NCBI GenBank assembly: GCA_025666215.1
Contig: CP102593.1
Span: 5,159,001 to 5,223,000, forward strand
Length of the DNA: 64,000 nt
Direction of reading: 5' to 3'
DNA from: Xanthomonas campestris pv. phormiicola
Lineage (GTDB): Bacteria > Pseudomonadota > Gammaproteobacteria > Xanthomonadales > Xanthomonadaceae
Of the stretch, positions 8,217 through 16,713 are shown piece after piece; positions within the stretch are counted from its first letter, which is position 1, and each line of letters starts with the position of its first letter. Made by a program: the position numbers and the translations under genes. The notes beneath the pieces were generated by a model, which searched no databases, was not told the origin of the DNA, and saw only the letters and a list, made by a program, of their open reading frames with translations.

Positions 8217-8993
8217 ATGAGCGCACATGCAACCGCGGCCGCCGCGGCCTGGACCCTGATCTCGCTGCGCCCGCAAGGCGAGCACGCGCCGCTGCGGCGT
8301 GCCGCGGCGCGGGTCGGCGCGCGGCTGCTGGCGGTGTCGCCCTGGCGCCTGCAGGCCTGTGCCGACGACGCCACGCGCGCCGCGCTGGCGCTGGCGCTGG
8401 CCGCGCCGCGGGTGATCTTCAGCAGTCCGGCGGCGGTGCGCGCGGCCGCGGCGCTGCAGCCGCTGGCAGCGGCGCCCGGGCAATGCTGGCTGGCGGTGGG
8501 CACCGGCACCGCGCGCGCGCTGCAGCGCCAGGGCATCGCCGAGGTCGCGGTGCCGGAACGGATGGACAGCGATGGCCTGCTGGCCTTGCCGCAGCTGGCC
8601 GCCCGCGATGGCGCCGTCGGCCTGATCACTGCGCCCGGCGGGCGTGGCCTGATCGCCGCGCAGCTGCAGGCGCGCGGCACGCCGCTGCAGCGCGCCGATG
8701 TCTACCGCCGGGTGCCGGTGCCCCTGTCCGCCGCGCGCATCGCCCGGCTGCGCGCCGCGGCGCCGGGCGTGCTGGCGCTGAGCAGCGGCGAGGCGCTGCG
8801 GCTGGTGCTGGACCACCTGCCCGACGACCTGGCCGCAGCCTGGCGCGCGCGGCCGCTGGTCGCGGCCAGCGCGCGGCTGGCCGCGCAGGCCGCCGAACTC
8901 GGCTTCGCCGACATCGCGCGCGCCGCCGGCCCGCTGCCGCAGCAACTGGCCACTGCCGCCGCCGCGGCCGTAACGCGCTCGCCACCTCGCTGA
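8217..8993 (+). CDS. hemD: Uroporphyrinogen-III synthase
   Basis: HemD closes hydroxymethylbilane with D-ring inversion to give uroporphyrinogen III, the branch point for heme, siroheme and cobalamin. The 258-residue product begins MSAHATAAAAAWTLISLRP. An in-frame ATG at 8208 adds three residues and cannot be excluded. Family features are VIFSSPAAVRAAA, WLAVGTGTARALQ, LITAPGGRGLIAAQLQARG and VYRRVPV. The family is poorly conserved overall, but the context is diagnostic: hemX and hemY follow on the same strand. hemC is not adjacent here. Confidence 0.92.
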   Translation: MSAHATAAAAAWTLISLRPQGEHAPLRRAAARVGARLLAVSPWRLQACADDATRAALALALAAPRVIFSSPAAVRAAAALQPLAAAPGQCWLAVGTGTARALQRQGIAEVAVPERMDSDGLLALPQLAARDGAVGLITAPGGRGLIAAQLQARGTPLQRADVYRRVPVPLSAARIARLRAAAPGVLALSSGEALRLVLDHLPDDLAAAWRARPLVAASARLAAQAAELGFADIARAAGPLPQQLATAAAAAVTRSPPR

Positions 8994-9111
8994 ACGCGCG
9001 CCGCCCCCCGGCTTGCGGGCGTGGTGCCGCTCACGCCATGCTCCCGCGTGCCGCGCGTCCTGCCGTCGCCATCGTCGCGACGGAACGCAGGCGATAAGGA
9101 AGCTCCCGCCG

Positions 9112-10089
9112 ATGACCGAAATCTCGTCCACGCCTCGCCGCTCCACGCGCTGGATCTGGCTGCTTCTGGTGCTGGCCATGCTGGCGGCGCTCGCGCTGGC
9201 CGGCTGGCGCGGCTGGGAGGGGTGGCAGGCGCGCAATGCGCGCGCGCTGGCCGAGCAATCCGAGACTCAGCTGCAATTGCAGGCCCTGCAACAGAATCTG
9301 GAGACCCTGCGCCGCGACCAGCGCGCCACCGTGCAGCGGGTGCAGGACGCGGCCAGCACCAACCGCGTGCTGCGCGACGAGATGCTCGGCCTGAGCCAGC
9401 GCAGCGCGCTGCTGGAAGACAACGTCGCCAAGCTCGCCGACTCCAACCGCCACGGCGCCCAGGCGCTGCGCCTGGACGAGGTGGAACTGCTGCTGAGCCA
9501 GGGCCAGCAGCGCCTGGACGTGGCCGGCGACACACAGGGCGCCCGCCGTGCCTATGCGCTGGCCAGCGGCGTGCTGGAAGGCGTGGACGATCCGCGCTAT
9601 CTCAACCTGCGCCAGGTGCTGCTGCAGGAACGCACCGCGCTTGACGCGCTCGGCGAGGGGCCGCAGGCGCGGCTGTCGGCGCAATTGGACGCCTTCGCCG
9701 CCAGCCTGGAGGGGTTGCCCACGCAACTGCCCGAGCGCACGCAAGCGCCGCTGTGGCAACGGCTGCTGTCGCCGCTGGTCAAGATCCGCCCCGCCCAGGG
9801 CGGCGTGCTGGTCGCGCGTTCGGAGCGGGTCGCCGCGCGCGACGCGTTGCAGTTGGACCTGAGCCTGGCGCGCGCCGCGCTGGAGCGTGGCGATGCGCGC
9901 GGCTACCGCGACGCGCTGACCCGCGCCGGCACCTGGCTGCAACGCCTGTGGCCCGATTCGGCGCCGCTGCGCGAACGCCGCGCCGCATTGCAGACCCTGC
10001 GCAACGCCGCCCTGCGCCCGGCCGTCCCCGAGCTGGGCACCACCCTGCAGCAGTTGCGCAGCATGCGCGACGCAAGGAGCCAACCATGA
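9112..10089 (+). CDS. hemX: HemX-like membrane protein of the heme operon
   Basis: The 325-residue product begins at an ATG preceded by AAGGAAG. It has a basic, serine/threonine-rich N-terminus and a single membrane span (about residues 14-35, WIWLLLVLAMLAALALAGW). A long periplasmic coiled coil follows (QLQLQALQQNLETLRRDQRA onward), then helical repeats such as RLDEVELLLSQGQQRLDVAG. This layout is that of proteobacterial HemX; despite an old annotation as a uroporphyrinogen methyltransferase, no methyltransferase motif is present. Its exact role in heme synthesis is unclear. Its stop overlaps the hemY start (ATGA), so the two are translationally coupled. Confidence 0.93.
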   Translation: MTEISSTPRRSTRWIWLLLVLAMLAALALAGWRGWEGWQARNARALAEQSETQLQLQALQQNLETLRRDQRATVQRVQDAASTNRVLRDEMLGLSQRSALLEDNVAKLADSNRHGAQALRLDEVELLLSQGQQRLDVAGDTQGARRAYALASGVLEGVDDPRYLNLRQVLLQERTALDALGEGPQARLSAQLDAFAASLEGLPTQLPERTQAPLWQRLLSPLVKIRPAQGGVLVARSERVAARDALQLDLSLARAALERGDARGYRDALTRAGTWLQRLWPDSAPLRERRAALQTLRNAALRPAVPELGTTLQQLRSMRDARSQP

Positions 10090-11354
10090 AATCCCTCCGT
10101 TCCCTGATCGTGTTGCTGGTGGTGATCGCCCTGGGCGTGATCGGCGCGCAGTGGCTGGCGCAGGACAAGCTGGGCGACCTCGGCGAAGTGATCGTGCGCG
10201 CCGGCGGCAACGACTACATCTCGCCGCTGCCGCAGGCGGCGCTGCTGCTGGTGATCGCCTTCCTGGTGCTGTTGCTGCTGTGGAACCTGCTCAGCTACCC
10301 GTTCCGCGCCTGGGGCCGGCATCGGCGCAAGCAATCGCGCGCGCGCCTGATCGAAGGCCTGAGCGCGCTGCACAACGGTCAGTGGACGCGCGCGGAGAAG
10401 CAGCTCGATGCTGCTGCGGAAGATCCCGAAGTCAGCGCCATCGCCCTGGTCGCGGCGGTCCGCGTGGCCGATGCGCGCGCCGACACCGAGGCCGCCAACC
10501 GCTACCTGCAACGCCTGGCCGAACGCGACGCCGGCGCGCACGCGCTGCTGCAGGGCGAACGTCACCTGGCCCAGCAACGTCCGGTCGATGCGATCAATGC
10601 CTTGGACGTGGCCGCGGCGCAGCCGTTGCCGCCGCGCGGGCTATTGCTGCGTACCGAGGCGCTGACCAGCATCGGCCGTGCCGGCGAGGCCTACGGGCAA
10701 CTCGGCGCGATCCGCCAGCAGCAGGCCTTGCCGCTGGACGCGATCGCCCCGCTGGAAGCGCGCCTTGCCGCGGCCTCGCTGCACCAGGCGGGCGATGCCA
10801 ACGCATTGGCCGAACGCTGGGAAAGCCTGCCCAAGTCGCTGCGCAGCGAACCGGCGGTGGTCGAGGCCTATGCGGTGCGCGCCGCCGCGCTGCACTGGGA
10901 CGACGCGGCGCTGCGCAGCGTGGAACAGGCGCTGGACACGCGCTGGGACGAAAACCTGGCCGCGCTGTACGGGCGCCTGCCGGTGGAAAAATACGATTCG
11001 CGCCGCGCCAGCGCGCAGCGCTGGCTGCAGAGCCATCCGCACAGCCCGGGCCTGCTGCTGACCCTGGCGCGCCTGGCGCGTCAGCAGCAGCAATGGCCGC
11101 AGTCGGAGGAATTCCTGCACCGCGCGCTGGCGCTGGGCGCCGGCGCCGAGGCCTGGGAGGCGTTCGGCGAGGGCTATGCCGACACCGGCGACATGTTCAT
11201 GGCACAGCGCTGCTACGCCAACGCGCTGCGCGTGCAACGCGGCGAACTCGCCCAGCCGCTGCCCGCGGCCAGCGCGCCAGTGGTGCCGACCGATCCGGAT
11301 CCGGGCCTCGCCGAGCGCCGCGACGAACACGGATTGCCGCGCCTGCAGGAATGA
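10086..11354 (+). CDS. hemY: HemY-like TPR membrane protein
   Basis: HemY of this type is a membrane-anchored tetratricopeptide protein of the heme biosynthesis operon, unrelated to the Bacillus protoporphyrinogen oxidase of the same name. The 422-residue product has two N-terminal membrane segments (about residues 5-24 and 50-72) with a short periplasmic loop, then a basic stretch (RHRRKQSRARLIEGL) and TPR-like helices to about residue 385. A hydrophilic proline-rich tail ends the protein. The start overlaps the hemX stop by four bases, and no gene follows on this strand for more than 2 kb, so it is likely the last gene of the operon. Confidence 0.93.
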   Translation: MKSLRSLIVLLVVIALGVIGAQWLAQDKLGDLGEVIVRAGGNDYISPLPQAALLLVIAFLVLLLLWNLLSYPFRAWGRHRRKQSRARLIEGLSALHNGQWTRAEKQLDAAAEDPEVSAIALVAAVRVADARADTEAANRYLQRLAERDAGAHALLQGERHLAQQRPVDAINALDVAAAQPLPPRGLLLRTEALTSIGRAGEAYGQLGAIRQQQALPLDAIAPLEARLAAASLHQAGDANALAERWESLPKSLRSEPAVVEAYAVRAAALHWDDAALRSVEQALDTRWDENLAALYGRLPVEKYDSRRASAQRWLQSHPHSPGLLLTLARLARQQQQWPQSEEFLHRALALGAGAEAWEAFGEGYADTGDMFMAQRCYANALRVQRGELAQPLPAASAPVVPTDPDPGLAERRDEHGLPRLQE

Positions 11355-11449
11355 GCCCGGCGGCGCCAGGGAGGACGCGCTGGTGACCGCGGCCGGCGTC
11401 CCCGTTCAACGATTGCAGCGCCGGCGCTTGGCCGCTCGACCCGACCCGC

Positions 11450-12022
11450 TCAGCGCCGCAATGCGGCCGGCAGCGCCGGCAGGCGCGCCAGGAATGCAGG
11501 CGCCACGCCCTTGTAGCGCGCATAGCGCTCGTCCATGCGCCGCGGCACCAGGATGCGTGCGCCGAGCAGGCCGACCACCAGCATGGCCAGGAACAGCCCC
11601 AGGCCCAGCCAGATCCCGGCCTCCTTGCCGACGGCGAACCCCAGCAACGGTCCGACCACGAACGCCGTCGCGGTGAGCAGCACGAAGCGGTTGCGCCGGC
11701 GTCGATGCTCCGCGCACATGCCGAGCACGTGGCTGCTGCGTTTGCGCACCCCGAGCGCGACGAGCGCGTAGATCACCACGCTCACCAGGATCAGCGCGTA
11801 CCAGCCCGGCGCGTGCCAGTAGAACGTGCGCTTCTTCAGTTCGTCCTCGCGCAGCGCCACCCCGCACTTCACGCAGTGCGCCGGGAACGGCGTATCGCGC
11901 AGGCACAGCAGTTCGTCGCCGTCGCGCCACAGCGTCTCGCCCGGCAGCGGCGGCGGCATGGTCGTGGTCTGGATGGCGGCGTCGGGCGCCTGGTACGGAT
12001 TGAAGCTGTCCTGCTGGTTCAT
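11450..12022 (-). CDS. Small membrane protein with NPYQAP N-terminus
   Basis: The 190-residue product starts MNQQDSFNPYQAPDA, the NPYQxP opening seen in many uncharacterised bacterial membrane proteins. A CVKCG pair (about residues 50-54) and MCAEH (about residues 102-106) could bind zinc. Three or more hydrophobic segments follow (WYALILVSVVIYALVALGV, FVLLTATAFVVGPLLGF, WLGLGLFLAMLVVGLLGARI). It faces the hemX-hemY operon and stands alone on the minus strand, with 210 bases before the next gene. I do not recognise a function. Confidence 0.8.
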   Translation of the reverse strand: MNQQDSFNPYQAPDAAIQTTTMPPPLPGETLWRDGDELLCLRDTPFPAHCVKCGVALREDELKKRTFYWHAPGWYALILVSVVIYALVALGVRKRSSHVLGMCAEHRRRRNRFVLLTATAFVVGPLLGFAVGKEAGIWLGLGLFLAMLVVGLLGARILVPRRMDERYARYKGVAPAFLARLPALPAALRR

Positions 12023-12232
12023 GGCATGCGCCCCCCTGCGCGCCGTTCGTCCTGCGTCGTGCAGGCGGATCGGCGCGCAGGGTAGCGCAGCGGCAAACGC
12101 TGCTGGCGGACATGGCGGCGATCGCGGCCGCGTCGAGCCACGCTTCCGCCTTTCTGACGGTGCGCCCCGGCACCATCAGCTTGCACGCCTTCGCGGTCCT
12201 ACGCCGATGGCGCGCGGACCACGCGCCGCGGC

Positions 12233-13513
12233 TCAGCGCTCGACGATCGCCACCACGCCCATGCCGCCGGCGGTGCAGATCGAGATCAGCGCCCGCCCGC
12301 CCCCGCGTTCGACCAGCTGCTTGGCGACCGTGGCGACGATGCGCGCGCCGGTCGCGGCGAACGGATGGCCGGTGGCCAGCGAGGAGCCCAGCGGATTGAT
12401 CTTGGCCGGATCGATCTGCCCCAGCGGCGCGTCCAGGCCGAGCCGGGTGCGGCAGTAGTCCTCGCTCTCCCAGGCGCGCAGCGTGCACAGCACCTGCGCG
12501 GCGAAGGCCTCGTGGATTTCGTAGATATCGAAGTCCTGCAGGCTCAGGTTGTGCCGCTTGAGCATGTCCGGCACGGCGATGGTCGGCGCCATCAGCAGGC
12601 CTTCGCCGTGCACGAAGTCCACCGCGGCGACCTGCGCATCGCGCAGGTAGGCCATCGGCACATGGCCGTGCGCCTGCGCCCATTCCTCCGAGGCCAGCAG
12701 CACCGCGGCGGCGCCGTCGGTCAGCGGTGTGGAATTGGCCGCGGTCAGGGTGCCGCGGCCGCTGACCTTGTCGAACGCCGGCTTCAGCGTGGCCAGCTTC
12801 TCCAGCGAGGTGTCGGCGCGCAGGATGTTGTCGCGCTCCACGCCGCGGAATGGGGCGATCAGGTCGGCGAAGAAGCCGCGCTCGTAGGCCGCGGCCAGCT
12901 TGTGGTGCGAGGACACCGCCCAGGCGTCCTGCGAATCGCGCGCGATGTTCCACTGTTTGGCCATGTCCTCGCAGTGGTCGCCCATGCTCTTGCCGGTGCG
13001 CGGCTCGGCCACGCCGGGGAACTCGGGCTTGAGTTCGGCGAACTTGAAGCTGCGGGTCAGCGCGCGGATCTTGTCGCCGGTGGTCTTGGCGCGGTTGGCG
13101 GCCAGCAGCCGCGCGCGCAGCTTCTTGCCGTACACGATCGGCACTTCCGACGTGGTGTCCGAGCCGCCGCCGATGCCCGACTCGATCTGTCCCAGCGCGA
13201 TCTTGTTGGCCACGGTGATGATGCTGTCCAGGCTGGTGCCGCAGGCGCGCTGCAGGGTGATGCCCGGCGTCAGCGGCGACAGGCCGGACGACAGCGCGGC
13301 CTCGCGGCCCAGGTTCCAGTCGCTGGAGTGCTTGATCACCGCGCCCATCGCCACCTCGCCCAGCTGCTGGCCGTGCAGGCCGTAGCGCTCGACCAGCGCG
13401 CCCAGCGTGCGCACCGACATGCCGAGGTTCCCGACATCCGCATACGCCGTGTTCTGGCGGCAAAACGGAATACGGACGCCGCCGAGAATGGCGACGGGGC
13501 GGGCTACTGGCAT
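12233..13513 (-). CDS. fadI: Acetyl-CoA C-acyltransferase (FadI-type thiolase)
   Basis: This 426-residue thiolase cleaves 3-ketoacyl-CoA with CoA in the last step of fatty acid beta-oxidation. The acylated cysteine lies in QRACGTSLDS (Cys about 91). The C-terminal catalytic blocks are IHEAFAAQV, ATGHPFAATGARI and ISICTAGGMGVV, with the second active cysteine. Length and motif order match FadI/AtoB-type enzymes. A partner fadJ (hydratase/dehydrogenase) is not next to it, so the physiological substrate range (long-chain or acetoacetyl) cannot be told from context. The symbol is the likelier of two options; atoB-like is the alternative. Confidence 0.85.
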   Translation of the reverse strand: MPVARPVAILGGVRIPFCRQNTAYADVGNLGMSVRTLGALVERYGLHGQQLGEVAMGAVIKHSSDWNLGREAALSSGLSPLTPGITLQRACGTSLDSIITVANKIALGQIESGIGGGSDTTSEVPIVYGKKLRARLLAANRAKTTGDKIRALTRSFKFAELKPEFPGVAEPRTGKSMGDHCEDMAKQWNIARDSQDAWAVSSHHKLAAAYERGFFADLIAPFRGVERDNILRADTSLEKLATLKPAFDKVSGRGTLTAANSTPLTDGAAAVLLASEEWAQAHGHVPMAYLRDAQVAAVDFVHGEGLLMAPTIAVPDMLKRHNLSLQDFDIYEIHEAFAAQVLCTLRAWESEDYCRTRLGLDAPLGQIDPAKINPLGSSLATGHPFAATGARIVATVAKQLVERGGGRALISICTAGGMGVVAIVER

Positions 13514-13616
13514 GGGATTACCTCGCGCGAGGGGGTCGGGGGCATGGCCTGCACGTTAGCGCAGGCATAATGAAGCGAGTGTAGCTTTGCGCCCGCGACG
13601 GGCCAACCGCCAAGCC

Positions 13617-14504
13617 ATGAGCCAAGCCATTGCCAGCATGAATGCCCGCGGCGTGATCGCCCTGGAACTGTCCGCCGGGCTCGCCCCGGCCCGCGCGGCG
13701 CTGCCGCACGCCCTGGCCGCGGAACTGGCCGAGAAGGTCGGCCGCGACCTGGCGCAACTGGTGCCGGCGGTGCGCGAACTGGAATTGAGCCTGGCCGGCG
13801 CGCATTTCGACCCCGCCGAGGTGCTGCGCCCCGGCTGGCCGATGCACCGGCGCCTGGACGAGCTGTGCGCGCGCGCCCCCGGCCGTGATGCCGGCCCGCG
13901 CCTGCTGGCCTTCGGCGCCGATGCCGACGGCGCCGTGCCGCTGCCGTTCCAGGCCGACACCGCCCTGCTCGGCGGCGCGCTGCGGGTGGTGCCGTTCCTG
14001 CTCAGCGGCCCGGCCGAGACGCTGCAACCGGTCGCCGAGGCGCTGGAAGAGGTGTTGCTGGCACAGGGCATGGCGCAGCCGGACACCGCACTGCTGGCGC
14101 AGCAGGCGTTCGGCGCGCAGATCGAGCACGCACGCTATCTGACGGTCAACGACCTGGCCGCGATGATGTCGATGCAGTACGACAACCAGGGCCTGGCGCC
14201 GCTGTGGCCGCTGATCGAGACCGCGCTGCTGGCGCCGGATGAGGAAGAATGGCTGGCCAGCCCGCCCGAGCCGCTGCTGCGCTACCGCGGCGGCGAAGTG
14301 CGCATGGCCCTGTTCGACCCGGCCAGCTGGTGCGCGCACTACGCCCACGACCGCCAGGACTGCGAGCGCCTGCAGCGGGTCTACGAACACTACCTGGCCC
14401 GGCAGCGGCAACTGGCCGCGGTGCTGGAAGCGCATGGCATGCCGGTGCTGTACGTGCATTGCGAGGCCGGGCAGGACGCGAGGCAAGCATTGCTGGCGGC
14501 GTGA
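13617..14504 (+). CDS. Conserved hypothetical protein
   Basis: I start this gene at the ATG at 13617 (MSQAIASMNARGVIALEL); the extension to 13587 is a basic leader without protein character. The 295-residue product is acidic and mostly helical, with segments such as LAQLVPAVRELELSLAG, QADTALLGGALRVVPFLLSG, LTVNDLAAMMSMQYDNQGLA and WCAHYAHDRQDCERLQRVYE. No signal peptide or membrane segment is visible. I do not recognise the family. It is divergent from the thiolase gene with about 100 bases between starts and converges on sodC across a repeat cluster. Confidence 0.8.
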   Translation: MSQAIASMNARGVIALELSAGLAPARAALPHALAAELAEKVGRDLAQLVPAVRELELSLAGAHFDPAEVLRPGWPMHRRLDELCARAPGRDAGPRLLAFGADADGAVPLPFQADTALLGGALRVVPFLLSGPAETLQPVAEALEEVLLAQGMAQPDTALLAQQAFGAQIEHARYLTVNDLAAMMSMQYDNQGLAPLWPLIETALLAPDEEEWLASPPEPLLRYRGGEVRMALFDPASWCAHYAHDRQDCERLQRVYEHYLARQRQLAAVLEAHGMPVLYVHCEAGQDARQALLAA

Positions 14505-14631
14505 ATCGCGCTTGATCGCGGGGGTGGCACGGGTGACGGTGGCTCGCAAGCGAACTTGCGGGGATCCGACCGAGCCGCCCTGCGATCAGCGCGTCGGCGC
14601 CGAGGCTGTCCAACGCCGTCTGCGTCCATCG

Positions 14632-15060
14632 CTTCGTGCGTCGCGACTGAAGTCGCTCCCACAGGTGTTGCGGCTCGGCGCCGAGCGTTCTGTAGATGGG
14701 GTTTCAACCCGACCTGCGCCGAAGCCGGCAGCCTCCCGGCAGATCCCGCCTCAAGCCATCGACCCAGATAGGCACCGAAGCCGGCCGACTTCCCGGCTTC
14801 GCTCGTCGCGGCTGAAGTCGCTCCCACACAGGAGTTCGTCGCGCTGGCTGGGTGCACTGTGGGAGGGACTTCAGTCCCGACTGCTGCCGAAGCCGGCCAA
14901 CCTCCCGACTCCGCTCGTCGGGGCTGAAGCCGCTTCCTGCACAAGCGGACGCATTTCCTGCACAGGCAGGCTCTGGCGGCCTGCAGCGGGGCGGTAGAAG
15001 CGGTTTCACTCCCGACCGGCGCTCCGAAGTCGGCGGAGTTGCCGACTTCGGAGCCCGTCG
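14632..15060. repeat. Cluster of REP-like palindromic repeats
   Basis: This interval, in the 615-base gap between convergent genes, is packed with variants of one short palindrome built on GTGGGAGCGACTTCAGTCGC. Copies or partial copies appear near 14632-14665, 14796-14830, 14857-14880, 14905-14945 and 14998-15050, in both orientations. Several are joined by a second motif resembling GCCGAAGCCGG. Related copies lie at 36342-36375 and 41101-41125 in this window. The placement between convergent genes is typical of extragenic palindromes. I see no gene here. Confidence 0.8.
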
Positions 15061-15119
15061 CCGCCGGTGGCCCGAAGCCACCGGCGGCGCGCTTGCACAG
15101 GCGTACGACGACCTGCCGC

Positions 15120-15785
15120 TTACTGCGCGGAAGGCGCCGCCGCTGCGCCCGCCGGGGCCGCCGCGCTCGCGTTGCCCTTGATCACGCCGCAGGCCAGGCG
15201 GCCGCCGGCGTTGCCGGTGGGCTGGGTCTTGTAGTCGTCCGGGTCGGCATGGACGATCACCGCGTGGTTGAGGATGTCGAAGCCGTCGCCCTTGCCGATG
15301 TTGACGTTGTTGGACACCGCCGCGTCGATCGTGGCCTTGCCGTCGGCGTCGGCCTTCAGGTTCGGCATGTCGCCGCCGTGGTGCGGGTCGACGCTGACCT
15401 GGCCGTGCGCGGACTTGGCCGGGTTGAAGTGGCCGCCGGCGCTGCTGCCGTCGGGCGCGCTGCAGTCGCCGAACTCGTGGATGTGGAAGCCGTGCTCGCT
15501 GTTGGGCTTGAGCCCGGTGATGGTGCCGGTGACGTGCACGACGCCATCGACCGTATCGAACTTGACCTCGCCGGCGACCTGGTTGCCCTGGGTCGGGCTC
15601 AGCGCGGCGCCGGCGCCGGCGGCGGCCTGGCCGGGCGTGGCGGCGGGCGCGGGTTCTGCGGCCGCTGCCGGGGTGGCCGCCGGCGTCGCCGCCGCGGGAG
15701 CGTCGGCCGCGGCAGGCGCTTCGCGCTTGCAGGCGCCGAGCGCGAGGGTGGTGGCCAGGAACAGGACGGTGGGAAGCGTACGCAT
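15120..15785 (-). CDS. sodC: Cu/Zn superoxide dismutase, lipoprotein
   Basis: SodC disproportionates superoxide in the cell envelope. The 221-residue precursor has a signal peptide with a lipobox (TLALGAC, cysteine about residue 19), so it is probably lipid-anchored. An Ala/Pro-rich spacer runs to about residue 60. The metal ligands are intact: HGFHIHE for copper, GGHFNP with the bridging histidine, AHGQVSVDPHHGGD for zinc, and VIVHADPDD. The disulfide cysteines in FGDCS and LACGVI are present. It lies 69 bases downstream of a second sodC on the same strand, so the pair may be one unit. Confidence 0.95.
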   Translation of the reverse strand: MRTLPTVLFLATTLALGACKREAPAAADAPAAATPAATPAAAAEPAPAATPGQAAAGAGAALSPTQGNQVAGEVKFDTVDGVVHVTGTITGLKPNSEHGFHIHEFGDCSAPDGSSAGGHFNPAKSAHGQVSVDPHHGGDMPNLKADADGKATIDAAVSNNVNIGKGDGFDILNHAVIVHADPDDYKTQPTGNAGGRLACGVIKGNASAAAPAGAAAAPSAQ

Positions 15786-15854
15786 GGTGGTTCTCCTTGA
15801 GGGGCCGCGGAATGCGGACGTTCGCCGCGGAGCGCGCTCCGGGCGGATGATCGG

Positions 15855-16439
15855 TTAGCGCAGCACGCGGATCACGCCGCAGGCCACGCGCGCGCCGGCG
15901 TTGCCGGCCGGCTGGCTGCGGTAGTCGTCGGCATCGGCATGCGCGACCAGCGCGCGGCCGGCGATGTCGTTGGCCGCGCCGCCGCCCAGCACCACGCCGC
16001 GCAGCAGCACATCGACCTGGGCGAGGCCATCGGCATTGGCGCTGAGGTTGTCCATGTCGCCGGCATGGTGCGGACCGCTGCCGGCGCGGCCGTGCGGGCT
16101 GCCCAGCGGATTGAAGTGGCCGCCGGCGCTGCTGGCGTCGGCCGCGCTGCAATCGCCGCGTTCGTGCACGTGGAACGCGAACGCGCGGTTCGGCTGCAGG
16201 CCGCCAAGGGTGCCGGTGATGCGCACGCCGCCGGGCGCGGCGACCAGCGACAGCTTGCCGCTGACCAGGCTGCCGGAAGCCGGCGCAAGCACCGCCTGCG
16301 CCTGCTGCGCGGTGCCGCTGGTGGGCAGCGGCGGCGCTTTCGGCGGCGGCGGCGGCGCTACCGGTGGCGCACTGCTGCAGCCAGCCAGTATCAGCAACGC
16401 GCTTCCCACAATGGCATGCAAGCTGTAACGCATCGGCAT
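15855..16439 (-). CDS. sodC: Second Cu/Zn superoxide dismutase, lipoprotein
   Basis: The 194-residue precursor begins with a short signal and lipobox (LLILAGC, cysteine about residue 21), then a run of prolines (VAPPPPPKAPPLP). The catalytic domain keeps all ligands: FAFHVHE, GGHFNPLGSPHG, GPHHAGDMDNL and ALVAHADADD. The disulfide pair RGDCS and VACGVI is also kept. It is clearly paralogous to its downstream neighbour but diverged, with a shorter linker and different surface loops. It is the first gene of the pair, so its promoter lies in the repeat-bearing interval 16440-16710 shared with the 3' end of ntrC. Confidence 0.94.
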   Translation of the reverse strand: MPMRYSLHAIVGSALLILAGCSSAPPVAPPPPPKAPPLPTSGTAQQAQAVLAPASGSLVSGKLSLVAAPGGVRITGTLGGLQPNRAFAFHVHERGDCSAADASSAGGHFNPLGSPHGRAGSGPHHAGDMDNLSANADGLAQVDVLLRGVVLGGGAANDIAGRALVAHADADDYRSQPAGNAGARVACGVIRVLR

Positions 16440-16531
16440 TGGCTCCTTGTGCAGCGAAAACTAGAGGGAGGGCCGTTCACAGCTCATGAAGGCGGCGCCG
16501 GCGCGCAAGTCTAACCGGCGCTGCGCGCCGG

Positions 16532-16708
16532 TTCGGGATTCGGGATTCGGGATTCGGGATTCGGGATTCGGGATTCGGGATTCGGGAATCGGGAATCGGG
16601 AATCGGGAATCGGCAGAGCGTCGCAGCTGTTGGCTTACGGAGTCTGCGGAACGAGCAGAGCAAGCAAGCGTGCTTTTCCGAGTCCCCGGTCCCGAGTCCC
16701 GAGTCCCG
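16532..16708. repeat. Heptanucleotide repeat element with inverted arm
   Basis: From 16532 to 16613 the sequence is almost 12 uninterrupted copies of a 7-base unit: eight TTCGGGA, then three ATCGGGA and a partial copy. An inverted, related arm (CCCGGTCCCGAGTCCCGAGT, about 16685-16704) lies next to the ntrC stop codon, so the whole could fold into a large hairpin. The same design recurs at 29577-29680. Tandem heptamers of this kind are prone to slippage. Confidence 0.85.
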
Positions 16709-16713
16709 GCAAC

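Noticed and set aside
7704..9236. 510-codon minus-strand frame extending upstream of the thioesterase
   Set aside because: The extension is antisense to hemD and low-complexity; the ATG at 8174 gives a normal-length thioesterase.
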